Positions 31,695-39,604 of a DNA stretch of 64,000 nucleotides are shown piece after piece. Both the position numbers and the translations under genes were made by a program. A model generated the notes under the pieces. It was not told the origin of the DNA and ran no database searches. It saw nothing but the letters and a program-made list of their open reading frames with translations. Source of the stretch: Achromobacter sp. Marseille-Q4962 (GTDB taxonomy: Bacteria > Pseudomonadota > Gammaproteobacteria > Burkholderiales > Burkholderiaceae_B); assembly GCF_943737005.1 (NCBI RefSeq), contig NZ_CALSFU010000018.1, forward strand, positions 45,019-109,018. Reading direction: 5' to 3'. Numbering within the stretch: position 1 is the stretch's first letter; each line of letters starts with the position of its first letter.

Positions 31695-34310
31695 TCAACC
31701 GGCCTTTTGCGCGCCGGCGGCGGATTCGGCCTCCAGGAAGTCCTGGGCGAAGCGTTGCAGCACGCCGCCCGCTTCGTAGATGGAAACCTCCTCGGCCGTG
31801 TCCAGCCGGCAGGTGACCGGCACCGCTTCGGTGCGGCCGTCGCGGCGGTGGACGACCAGCGTGAGGTCGGCGCGCGGTTCGCGCGTGCCCACCACGTCAT
31901 AGGTTTCGGTGCCGTCCAGCGCCAGCGTCTTGCGGTTCGTGCCGGGCTTGAACTCCAGCGGCAGCACGCCCATGCCGATCAGGTTGGTGCGGTGGATGCG
32001 TTCGAAGCCCTCGGCCACGATGGCTTCCACTCCCGCCAGGCGCACGCCCTTGGCCGCCCAGTCGCGCGAAGAGCCCTGGCCGTAGTCGGCGCCGGCCACG
32101 ATGATGAGCGGCTGCTTGCGCTCCATGTAGGTTTCGATGGCTTCCCACATGCGCATCACCTTGCCCTCGGGCTCCACGCGGGCCAGCGATCCCTGCCTGA
32201 CGGTGCCGTCGGCGTTTTTCACCATCTCGTTGTAGAGCTTGGGGTTGGCGAAGGTGGCGCGCTGGGCCGTGAGGTGGTCGCCGCGGTGGGTGGCGTAGGA
32301 GTTGAAGTCCTCCTCGGGCAGGCCCATCTTCGCCAGGTACTCGCCCGCCGCGCTGTCGGCCAGGATGGCGTTGGACGGCGAGAGGTGATCGGTGGTGATG
32401 TTGTCGCCCAGCACCGCCAGCGGCCGCATGCCGCGCAGCGTGCGCTCGCCCGCCAGCGCGCCTTCCCAGTATGGCGGGCGGCGGATGTAGGTGCTCTGGG
32501 GGCGCCAGGGGTACAGCGGACTCACGGCCGTCTTGCGCTCGTCCTGGATGCCGAACATGGGGGCGTACACCTTGCGGAACTGCTCGGGCTTGACGGCGCT
32601 GCGCACCACCGCGTCGATTTCCTCGTCGCTGGGCCAGATGTCTTTCAGGCGGATCTCGCGGCCTTCCGCGTCCACGCCCAGCACGTCGCGCTCGATGTCG
32701 AAGCGGATGGTGCCGGCGATGGCGTAGGCCACCACCAGCGGCGGCGAGGCCAGGAAGGCCTGCTTCGCGTACGGGTGGATGCGGCCGTCGAAATTGCGGT
32801 TGCCCGACAGCACGGCGGTGGCGTAGAGGTCGCGGTCGATGATTTCCTGCTGGATCTTCGGGTCGAGCGCACCCGACATGCCATTGCAGGTGGTACAGGC
32901 GAAGGCCACCACGCCGAAGCCCAGTTTTTCGAGCTCGGGCGTAAGGCCGGCTTCGTCCAGGTACAGGGCCACCGCCTTGGAGCCGGGCGCGAGCGAGCTT
33001 TTCACCCAGGGCTTGCGCGCCAGGCCCGCGCGGTTGGCGTTGCGCGCCAGCAGGCCCGCGGCGATCACGTTGCGTGGATTGCTGGTGTTGGTGCAGCTCG
33101 TGATGGCCGCGATGATGACCGCGCCGTCCGGCATCTGGCCCGGCGTGTTTGCCACCTTGCCGGCAATGCCGCGCTCGGCCAGGTCGGAAACCGGCAGGCG
33201 GCGATGCGGGTTGGAGGGGCCGGCCAGCGTGCGCACCACCGTGGAGAGGTCGAAACGCAGCACGCGCTCGTAGCGGGCGTTCTTCAGCGTATCGGCCCAC
33301 AGGCCGGCGGTCTTGGCATAGGTTTCCACCAGCGCCACCTGTTCTTCCTCGCGACCCGTCAGGCGCAGGTAGTCGATGGTTTGCCCGTCGATGGCGAACA
33401 TGGCGGCCGTGGCGCCGTACTCCGGGGCCATGTTGGAAATGGTGGCGCGGTCGCCCAGCGTGAGCGCGGCCGCGCCCTCGCCGTAGAACTCCAGGTAGGC
33501 GCCCACCACTTTCTCCTTGCGCAGGAACTCGGTGAGCGTGAGCACGACGTCGGTGGCGGTAATGCCGGGCTGCGGACGGCCGGAGAGTTCTACCCCCACG
33601 ATGTCGGGCAGGCGCATCCAGGAGGCGCGGCCCAGCATGACGTTCTCGGCCTCCAGGCCGCCCACGCCGACGGCGATCACGCCCAGCGCGTCCACGTGCG
33701 GCGTGTGGCTGTCGGTGCCCACCAGGGTGTCGGGGTAGGCCACGCCGTCCTGCGCATGGATCACCGGCGACATGCGCTCCAGGTTGATCTGGTGCATGAT
33801 GCCGTTGCCCGGCGGCACCACGTCGATGTTGCGGAACGCTTGCTTGGTCCAGTCGATGAAATGGAAGCGGTCTTCGTTGCGCCGGTCTTCCACCGCGCGG
33901 TTCTTGGCGAAGGCGTCGGGATCGTAGCCGCCGTACTCCACGGCCAGCGAGTGGTCCACGATGAGCTGCACCGGCACCACCGGGTTCACCTTGGCCGGGT
34001 CGCCGCCTTTTTCGGCGATGGCGTCGCGCAGGCCCGCCAGGTCCACCAGCGCCGTCTGGCCCAGGATGTCATGACAGACCACGCGCGCCGGGTACCACGG
34101 AAAATCCAGGTCGCGGCGCCGTTCGATGAGCTGCCGGAGGGCGTCGTTGAGCAGCGCGGGCTCGCAGCGGCGCACCAGGTTTTCGGCGAGCACGCGCGAG
34201 GTGTAGGGCAGTTCGTCGTAGGCGCCCGGGGCGATGGCTTCCACGGCGGCGCGGGCGTCGAAATAATCCAGGCGGGTGCCCGGCAGGGGCTTGCGGTAGG
34301 AATGGTTCAT
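31695..34310 (-). CDS. acnD: Fe/S-dependent 2-methylcitrate dehydratase AcnD
   Basis: An 871-residue aconitase-family enzyme. 'TDSHTPHVDALGVIAVGVGGLEAENVMLG' and the iron-sulfur cysteines in 'AAITSCTNTSNPRNV' and 'FACTTCNGMSGALDP' are complete, and the swivel domain has 'ADYGQGSSRDWAAKG'. The pairing with prpF identifies it as AcnD, which dehydrates 2-methylcitrate, rather than AcnA. The start at 34310 overlaps the gntR stop by four bases. No prpB or prpC accompanies it here, so the lyase and synthase must be elsewhere if this is a working methylcitrate cycle. Confidence 0.93.
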   Translation of the reverse strand: MNHSYRKPLPGTRLDYFDARAAVEAIAPGAYDELPYTSRVLAENLVRRCEPALLNDALRQLIERRRDLDFPWYPARVVCHDILGQTALVDLAGLRDAIAEKGGDPAKVNPVVPVQLIVDHSLAVEYGGYDPDAFAKNRAVEDRRNEDRFHFIDWTKQAFRNIDVVPPGNGIMHQINLERMSPVIHAQDGVAYPDTLVGTDSHTPHVDALGVIAVGVGGLEAENVMLGRASWMRLPDIVGVELSGRPQPGITATDVVLTLTEFLRKEKVVGAYLEFYGEGAAALTLGDRATISNMAPEYGATAAMFAIDGQTIDYLRLTGREEEQVALVETYAKTAGLWADTLKNARYERVLRFDLSTVVRTLAGPSNPHRRLPVSDLAERGIAGKVANTPGQMPDGAVIIAAITSCTNTSNPRNVIAAGLLARNANRAGLARKPWVKSSLAPGSKAVALYLDEAGLTPELEKLGFGVVAFACTTCNGMSGALDPKIQQEIIDRDLYATAVLSGNRNFDGRIHPYAKQAFLASPPLVVAYAIAGTIRFDIERDVLGVDAEGREIRLKDIWPSDEEIDAVVRSAVKPEQFRKVYAPMFGIQDERKTAVSPLYPWRPQSTYIRRPPYWEGALAGERTLRGMRPLAVLGDNITTDHLSPSNAILADSAAGEYLAKMGLPEEDFNSYATHRGDHLTAQRATFANPKLYNEMVKNADGTVRQGSLARVEPEGKVMRMWEAIETYMERKQPLIIVAGADYGQGSSRDWAAKGVRLAGVEAIVAEGFERIHRTNLIGMGVLPLEFKPGTNRKTLALDGTETYDVVGTREPRADLTLVVHRRDGRTEAVPVTCRLDTAEEVSIYEAGGVLQRFAQDFLEAESAAGAQKAG

Positions 34311-35014
34311 GCTTCGCTCTTTTGCAGCTTGCCTTGCGCGATCTGCTGTTCGATGTTGAGACGGGATGCGCGGATGTGCCGGCGCATCAGGATTTCGGCC
34401 AGCTCGCCGTCGCCGTCGGCGATGGCGTCCAGGATGCGGTGGTGTTCCGCGTACGACTGGCGCGGGCGGTTCGGCGTGTTGGAGTACTGGATGCGGTACA
34501 TGCGCGCGAGCTGGTAGAGCTCGTCGCACAGCATGCGAAACAGCATCTGGTTGCCGCTGCCCTTAACGATGCGGTAGTGAAAATCGTAGTCTCCCTCCTG
34601 CTGGTAATAGCCGCGGCCCGCCTGGAACGCCTCGTCGCGCTCGTGCGCCTCGAGCACGCGGCGCAGCTCTTGCACGTCTTGCGCGTGCATGCGCTCGGCC
34701 GCCAGGCGGCAGGCCATGCCCTCCAGGGATTCGCGTATTTCGTAGAGCTCGCACAGCTCCTGCTGGCTCAGCGACACCACGCGCGCGCCCACGTGCGGCA
34801 CGCGCACGAGCAGCTTCTGCCCCTCGAGCCGGTGCAGCGCTTCGCGCAGCGGCCCCCGGCTCACGCCGTAGGCGCGCGCCAGCTCGGGCTCGGAAATCTT
34901 GCTGCCCGGCGCGATCTCACCCTTGACGATGGCCGACTGCAGCTTGCGGAAAAGCTGGTCGGACAGCGTCTCGGCGTCGCCCGCCGGGTCGGGCAGCGTG
35001 AGCACTTTGCTCAT
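34307..35014 (-). CDS. GntR-family (FCD/FadR-type) regulator
   Basis: A 235-residue regulator. Residues 15-85 form the GntR winged helix (LSDQLFRKLQSAIVKGEIAPGSKISEPELARAYGVSRGPLREALHRLEGQKLL). The C-terminal all-helical FCD domain contains 'DYDFHYRIVKGSGNQMLFRMLCDEL', with acidic/His positions that usually bind a metal and a carboxylate effector. It is the first gene of the acnD-prpF unit and is overlapped by acnD (ATGA), so it probably controls this unit in response to a tricarboxylate or related acid. Confidence 0.9.
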   Translation of the reverse strand: MSKVLTLPDPAGDAETLSDQLFRKLQSAIVKGEIAPGSKISEPELARAYGVSRGPLREALHRLEGQKLLVRVPHVGARVVSLSQQELCELYEIRESLEGMACRLAAERMHAQDVQELRRVLEAHERDEAFQAGRGYYQQEGDYDFHYRIVKGSGNQMLFRMLCDELYQLARMYRIQYSNTPNRPRQSYAEHHRILDAIADGDGELAEILMRRHIRASRLNIEQQIAQGKLQKSEA

Positions 35015-35076
35015 GGTGTTGACAATCTTGTGAGTTTTACTGCGTTTTGCCGATTATTTCGGCTTGGAATTCACTG

Positions 35077-35088
35077 ATTGTCAACAAT
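35077..35088. promoter_or_regulatory. candidate GntR/FCD operator overlapping the gntR-acnD-prpF promoter
   Basis: ATTGTCAACAAT is an inverted repeat ATTGT-CA-ACAAT of the type bound by FCD regulators. A second, less symmetric copy reads TGTTGACAAT at 35017-35026, five bases to the right of the start codon's complement, 60 bases away on the opposite face; together they form GTTGACAAT / ATTGTCAAC. On the minus strand the first copy contains TTGACA, a perfect -35 hexamer. Binding there would block RNA polymerase, giving autoregulation. Confidence 0.55.
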
Positions 35089-35123
35089 TTAGTCCGGAAC
35101 GCGGCGGGCCGCAAGCCGGGCGC

Positions 35124-35279
35124 TCAGATGCCCGTATCGGGGTAATTGGGGCCGGCGTCGTGGAACCCGCCGCTGCTGTAGGGGTTGACCGCCCCGGGAT
35201 GCGGCGGCCCGCCGGGGCCGGAACAGGCGGTGAGCAGGGCGGCGGCCAGGGCGGCCAGCCAGGGTAGGGCGCGATGCAT
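35124..35279 (-). CDS. small lipoprotein, 51 residues
   Basis: Short gene: MHRALPWLAALAAALLTACSGP... with a signal peptide and lipobox LTAC (C19), then a Gly/Pro/Asn-rich tail (NPYSSGGFHDAGPNYPDTGI). AGGAGA lies six bases before the ATG, a strong ribosome site, and the frame is free of stops over its whole length. It is exported and lipid-anchored; no known family is recognised. Similar tiny lipoproteins are common and often unannotated. It lies between gntR and the divergent GST gene. Confidence 0.7.
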   Translation of the reverse strand: MHRALPWLAALAAALLTACSGPGGPPHPGAVNPYSSGGFHDAGPNYPDTGI

Positions 35280-35379
35280 GACAGTCTCCTGGGGCGGGGG
35301 CGTGAGGCCATGATAGCGCTAGGCGCAGGGCGCGCGCGGACGCCGTACCCCCGCCGTTTCCGCGCCCGCCGCCTTGCGC

Positions 35380-35385
35380 TACAGT
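35380..35385 (+). promoter_or_regulatory. candidate -10 box TACAGT for the GST gene
   Basis: CTACAGT lies 28 bases before the GST start codon at 35414, followed by CAGGAG as ribosome site. It matches the recurring C-TACA(A/G)T pattern of this window. Confidence 0.4.
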
Positions 35386-35413
35386 GGGCGCCACCCCAAC
35401 CAGGAGCCCTTGC

Positions 35414-36112
35414 ATGAGCGCACTCGATTCCTTTGCCGTCACCCGAAAATGGCCGGCGCGGCATCCCGACCGCATCCAGCTCTATTCGCTGCCCACGCCC
35501 AACGGGGTGAAAGTGTCGATCATGCTGGAGGAAACCGGCCTGCCCTATGAGGCGCACCGCGTTTCGTTCGACGCCCAAGACCAGTTCTCGCCGGAATTCC
35601 TGTCGCTCAGCCCCAACAACAAGATTCCCGCCATCCTGGATCCCGACGGGCCGGATGGCAAGCCGTTCGGGCTGTTCGAGTCGGGAGCCATTCTCCTGTA
35701 TCTGGCCGGCAAGCGCGGGCAGCTCCTGCCGGCCGGCACGGCCGGACGCTACGAAACGCTGCAGTGGCTGATGTTCCAGATGGGAGGCATCGGGCCCATG
35801 TTCGGGCAGGTGGGCTTTTTCCACAAATTCGCGGGCAAGGACTACGAAGACAAGCGCCCGCGCGACCGCTACGCGGCCGAGGCCCGCCGCCTTCTGGGCG
35901 TGCTGGAGCAGCGCCTGGAAGGGCGCGACTGGGTCATGGGCAAGGAATACACCATTGCCGACATCGCGATCTTTCCCTGGGTGCGCAACCTGGTGGGCTA
36001 CTACGGCGCGGGCGAGCTGGTGGCGTTCGACAGGTTCCGCAACGTGGCGCGCGTGCTGGCGGCGTTCGTGGCCCGGCCGGCGGTGCAGCGGGGCCTGGGC
36101 ATTCCGGGCTGA
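35414..36112 (+). CDS. glutathione S-transferase, YghU/Ure2p-like
   Basis: A 232-residue GST. The N-terminal part 'IQLYSLPTPNGVKVSIMLEETGLPYEAHRVSFDAQDQFSPEFLSLSPNNKIPAILDPDG' and 'GLFESGAILLYLAGKRGQLLP' is that of the nu-class YghU/YfcG enzymes, which bind glutathione disulfide and reduce peroxides or disulfides. 'YTIADIAIFPWVRNL' is the helical-domain N-cap. CAGGAG precedes the ATG by seven bases; an earlier ATG (35384) is not needed. It is followed by a clear terminator. Confidence 0.9.
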   Translation: MSALDSFAVTRKWPARHPDRIQLYSLPTPNGVKVSIMLEETGLPYEAHRVSFDAQDQFSPEFLSLSPNNKIPAILDPDGPDGKPFGLFESGAILLYLAGKRGQLLPAGTAGRYETLQWLMFQMGGIGPMFGQVGFFHKFAGKDYEDKRPRDRYAAEARRLLGVLEQRLEGRDWVMGKEYTIADIAIFPWVRNLVGYYGAGELVAFDRFRNVARVLAAFVARPAVQRGLGIPG

Positions 36113-36137
36113 GCCGCGCCGCCGGCACCGGCGCGCC

Positions 36138-36165
36138 GGCCGGGCCACGAACCGGCCCCTTTTTT
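36138..36165 (+). terminator. intrinsic terminator of the GST gene
   Basis: Stem GGCCGG / CCGGCC with an 8-base loop, followed two bases later by six Ts (36160-36165), begins 25 bases after the GST stop. This is a classical Rho-independent terminator. Its T-run is shared with the left arm of the FNR-like palindrome at 36164. Confidence 0.7.
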
Positions 36166-36177
36166 GAGCCGGATCAA
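36164..36177. promoter_or_regulatory. FNR/ANR-like site upstream of cytochrome c genes
   Basis: TTGAGCCGGATCAA differs by one base from the consensus TTGAT-N4-ATCAA. The symmetry extends four further bases each side. It sits about 130 bases before the cytochrome start at 36306 and would fit oxygen-responsive control of those electron-transfer genes; alternatively it is just part of the terminator region. Confidence 0.45.
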
Positions 36178-36202
36178 AAAGGGGTCGAATAAATATTTCC
36201 TC

Positions 36203-36222
36203 AAGTAATTAGCTTATTACTT
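36203..36222. promoter_or_regulatory. inverted repeat in the AT-rich promoter of the cytochrome/tsdA unit
   Basis: AAGTAAT and ATTACTT form perfect 7-base arms around TAGCTT. It lies in the AT-rich stretch 36186-36240, with TATAGA immediately right (36222-36228) as a possible -10. Likely operator; no cognate regulator is adjacent. Confidence 0.4.
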
Positions 36223-36305
36223 ATAGAACTAAGATTTCCTCCAGAGCTGGACCCCGATGCGCGAATACCCCGACGTGCACGCCGTCCAGCGCACTCGGAG
36301 GGAAT

Positions 36306-37649
36306 ATGAAGAAGTTCGGGATCAAGGCGGTGGCGGCGCTGGCCGTGCTGGCGGCGGGCGCCGTGGGCGGGGCGCACGTGCTGACGTCGGCGCGCAAGAC
36401 GGACGCGGCCGGGGTCGATCTGGCGGATCGCAGCCTGGCCGAGGCTGGCGCCTATATCGCCCGCACGGGCGATTGCGTGGCCTGTCACAGCGCGCCCGGC
36501 GGCAAGCCTTTTGCCGGCGGGCTGGCGATGCAGACGCCGGTGGGCACGATTTATTCGTCCAATATCACGCCCGACAAGACGGCGGGCATCGGCTCCTACG
36601 CCTACGCGGATTTCAAGAATGCCGTGCAGTACGGCATCCGCAAGGACGGCACGCCGCTGTATCCGGCCATGCCCTATCCCTCGTACGCCATCATGCCGGA
36701 CGAGGACGTGCGCGCGCTGTACGCCTATTTCATGACGCGGGTGCAGCCTGAGGCGCAGCCCAGCGCCGGCTCCACGATTCCCTGGCCGCTCAACATGCGC
36801 TGGCCCATGGCCTGGTGGCAGGCCCTGTTCGCGCCCAAGCGCGGCTTCGCGGCGCCGTCCGGGGCGGACGAGCGGGTGGCGCGCGGCGCGTACCTGGTGG
36901 AAGGCCCCGGCCATTGCGGCGCCTGTCATACGCCGCGCGGGCTGGCCTACCAGGAAAAGGCGCTGTCGCTGGCCGACGGCGACGCGTTCCTGAGCGGCGC
37001 GGTCATCGACGGCTGGCGCGCCAAGAGCCTGCGGGGCGAGGCCCAGGGGCTGCAGTCGTGGAGCGAGGGCGAAATCGGCATGTTCCTGAAGACGGGGCGC
37101 ACCGACAAGGTGGCGGCTTTCGGGGCGATGGCCGACGTGGTCGAGCACAGCACGCGCCATTTCACCGACGGCGACATCGCGGCGGTGGCGGCCTACCTGA
37201 AGCAGTTGCCGCCGGCGCAGGGCAAGCTGCCGGCGTTCCCGCCCAAGCAGGACGCCACCACGGCCATGCTGCGGGAGGGCCGCTACGACTCGCGCGGCGC
37301 GGTCATCTATATGGAGCAATGTGCGGCCTGCCACCGGGCCGACGGCCAGGGCATGCCGCGCATTTTCCCGGCGCTGGCGGGCAACTCGGCGGTATACGCG
37401 CAGAACGCGCAGTCCATCATCCAGATCACGCTGGAAGGCGGACGGATGCCGTCCAGCGGCCAGGACGCCATGGCGTTCGCCATGCCCGGCTTCCGGCGGC
37501 TGAGCGACCGCGATATCGCCGACGTGATCAATTTCATCCGCACCGCCTGGACCAACCAGGCGCCGGCCGTGGCCGAATCCGACGTGGCGCATATCCGCGC
37601 CTTCCTGGCCGGCAAGCAGCCCAATATCGTCGCGGGAGGCGCGCAATGA
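36306..37649 (+). CDS. membrane-anchored triheme cytochrome c
   Basis: A 447-residue cytochrome. An N-terminal uncleaved anchor or signal (about 5-25) leads to three c-type heme sites: C57-VA-CH, C203-GA-CH and C338-AA-CH. The layout and the motifs 'GGLAMQTPVGTIYSSNITPDKTAGIG' and 'VARGAYLVEGPGHCGACHTPRG' are those of the cytochrome subunit of membrane alcohol/aldehyde dehydrogenases. No dehydrogenase catalytic subunit is present; instead its stop overlaps the start of a TsdA-like gene, so it probably takes electrons from that enzyme to the respiratory chain. GGAGGG precedes the ATG. Confidence 0.87.
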   Translation: MKKFGIKAVAALAVLAAGAVGGAHVLTSARKTDAAGVDLADRSLAEAGAYIARTGDCVACHSAPGGKPFAGGLAMQTPVGTIYSSNITPDKTAGIGSYAYADFKNAVQYGIRKDGTPLYPAMPYPSYAIMPDEDVRALYAYFMTRVQPEAQPSAGSTIPWPLNMRWPMAWWQALFAPKRGFAAPSGADERVARGAYLVEGPGHCGACHTPRGLAYQEKALSLADGDAFLSGAVIDGWRAKSLRGEAQGLQSWSEGEIGMFLKTGRTDKVAAFGAMADVVEHSTRHFTDGDIAAVAAYLKQLPPAQGKLPAFPPKQDATTAMLREGRYDSRGAVIYMEQCAACHRADGQGMPRIFPALAGNSAVYAQNAQSIIQITLEGGRMPSSGQDAMAFAMPGFRRLSDRDIADVINFIRTAWTNQAPAVAESDVAHIRAFLAGKQPNIVAGGAQ

Positions 37650-38545
37650 GCAAGAAGAAGATCGGAGCGGCGCTGGCCGCGCTGGGGGCTGCCGGCGTCT
37701 TGACGGCCCTGGCCGCGCCGGGCGGCTCTGCGCCGCAGACGTATCCCGTGCTGGACAAGGACGGCAAGCCGCTGCCGGCCTACGCCATTCCCGCCGATAC
37801 GGAGATCGACAGGGAGCCCAACGCGGACCAGATCCGGTACGGCCAGCGCTTGCTGAACGAGACGCGCCGCTTGCTGCCGCAGAACACCGGGGCCAGCATG
37901 AACTGCAACAGCTGTCACGTGCAGCAGGGCAAGAAGCCGCTGGGCGCGCCCTACATCAACACCTACAACGCGTTTCCGCAATACAACCCGCGGGCGGACA
38001 GGGTGGTGAGCCTGGAAGACCGCATCAACGGCTGTTTCATGAGGTCGATGAACGGCAAGCCGCTGGCCAGGGATTCCGGGGAAATGCAGGCCATGATCGC
38101 CTATATGAAGTGGCTGGCGCAGGATGTGCCCCACGGCGCCCAGGTCCAGATCAAGAATGCCTGGCCCATCGATACGGGCATCGTGCCCGACCCGGCGCGC
38201 GGCAAGACGCTCTATGCGGCGCAGTGCGCGTCTTGTCATGGCGCCAACGGCGAGGGCAAGAAGGACGGCGCCGGCAACGTCGTGTTTCCGCCGCTGTGGG
38301 GCGACGAGTCGTTCAACATCGGGGCGGGCCTGGCGCGCACATACAAGGCCGCGGCCTTCATCCGCAACAACATGCCCATGGGCGTGGCCACGCATGGCCG
38401 CTGGGGCGAGGGCCGCGACGGCACGCTGTCTGACCAGGACGCGGTGGACATCGCCGAGTTCTTCACCCACATGCCGCGGCCGGACTTCCCGGGCAAGGAG
38501 AAGGACTGGCCCAACGGCAAGAAGCCCAAGGACGCGCGGTACTGA
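37646..38545 (+). CDS. diheme cytochrome c, TsdA-like thiosulfate dehydrogenase
   Basis: A 299-residue periplasmic protein after a signal peptide. Heme sites are C87-NS-CH and C194-AS-CH. 'GAPYINTYNAFPQYNPRADRV' and 'LEDRINGCFMRSMNGKPLARDSGEMQAMIAYMKWLA' are the TsdA signature; C130 in 'RINGCFMRSMNG' is the expected cysteine axial ligand of heme 1, and M243 in 'RNNMPMG' a candidate ligand of heme 2. TsdA oxidises thiosulfate to tetrathionate (or the reverse). The gene overlaps the triheme cytochrome by ATGA, so the two are one transcription unit. Confidence 0.85.
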   Translation: MSKKKIGAALAALGAAGVLTALAAPGGSAPQTYPVLDKDGKPLPAYAIPADTEIDREPNADQIRYGQRLLNETRRLLPQNTGASMNCNSCHVQQGKKPLGAPYINTYNAFPQYNPRADRVVSLEDRINGCFMRSMNGKPLARDSGEMQAMIAYMKWLAQDVPHGAQVQIKNAWPIDTGIVPDPARGKTLYAAQCASCHGANGEGKKDGAGNVVFPPLWGDESFNIGAGLARTYKAAAFIRNNMPMGVATHGRWGEGRDGTLSDQDAVDIAEFFTHMPRPDFPGKEKDWPNGKKPKDARY

Positions 38546-38559
38546 AGCCGGGCCGGCCC

Positions 38560-38565
38560 TACAAT
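38560..38565 (+). promoter_or_regulatory. candidate -10 box TACAAT for the LysR gene at 38600
   Basis: CCTACAATC lies 34 bases before the start codon, 15 bases after the TsdA-like stop. Same pattern as other -10 candidates here. Confidence 0.4.
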
Positions 38566-38599
38566 CGGAGCCGGGTATCACTCCGGGTGCGGGGCCGTC

Positions 38600-39526
38600 A
38601 TGGAATTACGCCAGCTACGTTATTTTGTGCGCGTCGTCGAGGCGGGCAGCATCGGCCGCGCCGCCATGTCGCTGGGCATGGTGACGTCCGCGCTCAGCCA
38701 GCAGATCAGCCGGCTGGAAGGAGAGCTTTCAACGCGGTTGCTGCAGCGCAGCGCCAGCGGCGTGGTGCCCACCGACGCGGGGCTGGCTTTCTTCCGGCAG
38801 GCGCAGCTTGCGCTGCGCCACGCCGACGATGCGGTGCAGGCGGCCCAGCAGGCGCGCCTGGCCGGGCACGTGAGCGTGGGCTTGCCTTCGACCACGGCGG
38901 CCATCCTGGGCGCGCCCTACGCGCAGGCCATGAACGCGCGCTATCCCGATATCCGCCTGCACCTGGTGGAGGCGCTGTCGGGGCACCTGAGCGACATGCT
39001 CAACGGCCGCCTGCTGGACCTGGCCGTGGTGTTCCACGCCGAGTCGGCCCGCCGCTGGAGCATCATGCCCCTGCTGGACGAACCGCTGTTTCTCTGTGCC
39101 CGGCCCGACATGCCCGGCCTGCCGCCGGGCGAGCGCGCCGCGCTGGCGGACCTGGCCGACCTGCCCCTGGTGCTGCCCAGCGCCCGGCACGGCCTGCGCA
39201 CGCTGGTCAATGGCGCCTATGCGCGGCTGGGGCAGGCGCCGAAGGTCGTGGCCGAGGTGGACGGCCTGCCCCTGCTGATGGACGTGGTGCAACTGGGCTG
39301 CGCCGCCACCATCCAGCCCGGCTCGGCCGTGGCGCGGCTGCATCCGGGCCAGATCCGCATGGTGCGCATCGACGACGAGCAACTGTTCCGCTCCAACCTG
39401 CTGGTGAGCCTTTCCGACGAGGAGCTGTCGCCGGCGGCGCTGGCCGCCCGGCTGGTGCTGGCCGACGTGTCGCGCGGGCTGGCCCGGGAGGGCCGCTGGG
39501 CGGTGACCGCTCTTCACGAATCATGA
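38600..39526 (+). CDS. LysR-family regulator, probable controller of tcuAB (TcuR-like)
   Basis: A 308-residue regulator with N-terminal winged helix (MELRQLRYFVRVVEAGSIGRAAMSLGMVTSALSQQISRLEGELSTRLLQRSASG) and an effector domain of the Nac/AbgR type ('HVSVGLPSTTAAILGAPYAQAM'). It lies directly upstream of tcuA on the same strand, as tcuR does in Salmonella, where TcuR activates tcuABC in response to tricarballylate. The assignment rests on this position, not on sequence identity that I can measure. Confidence 0.85.
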   Translation: MELRQLRYFVRVVEAGSIGRAAMSLGMVTSALSQQISRLEGELSTRLLQRSASGVVPTDAGLAFFRQAQLALRHADDAVQAAQQARLAGHVSVGLPSTTAAILGAPYAQAMNARYPDIRLHLVEALSGHLSDMLNGRLLDLAVVFHAESARRWSIMPLLDEPLFLCARPDMPGLPPGERAALADLADLPLVLPSARHGLRTLVNGAYARLGQAPKVVAEVDGLPLLMDVVQLGCAATIQPGSAVARLHPGQIRMVRIDDEQLFRSNLLVSLSDEELSPAALAARLVLADVSRGLAREGRWAVTALHES

Positions 39527-39571
39527 AGACCCGTTGACGGCCCGCTGATATCGCGGCGCCGGCCCGCTCGC

Positions 39572-39577
39572 TACAGT
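39572..39577 (+). promoter_or_regulatory. candidate -10 box TACAGT for tcuA
   Basis: GCTACAGTGCC lies 27 bases before the tcuA start codon in the 78-base gap after the LysR gene, suggesting tcuAB has its own promoter. Confidence 0.4.
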
Positions 39578-39604
39578 GCCTGTCTCGAATAGGGAATCAC
39601 AGGC

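Noticed and set aside
31596..34517. 973-codon rightward open frame
   Set aside because: Antisense to acnD, whose aconitase motifs are unambiguous.
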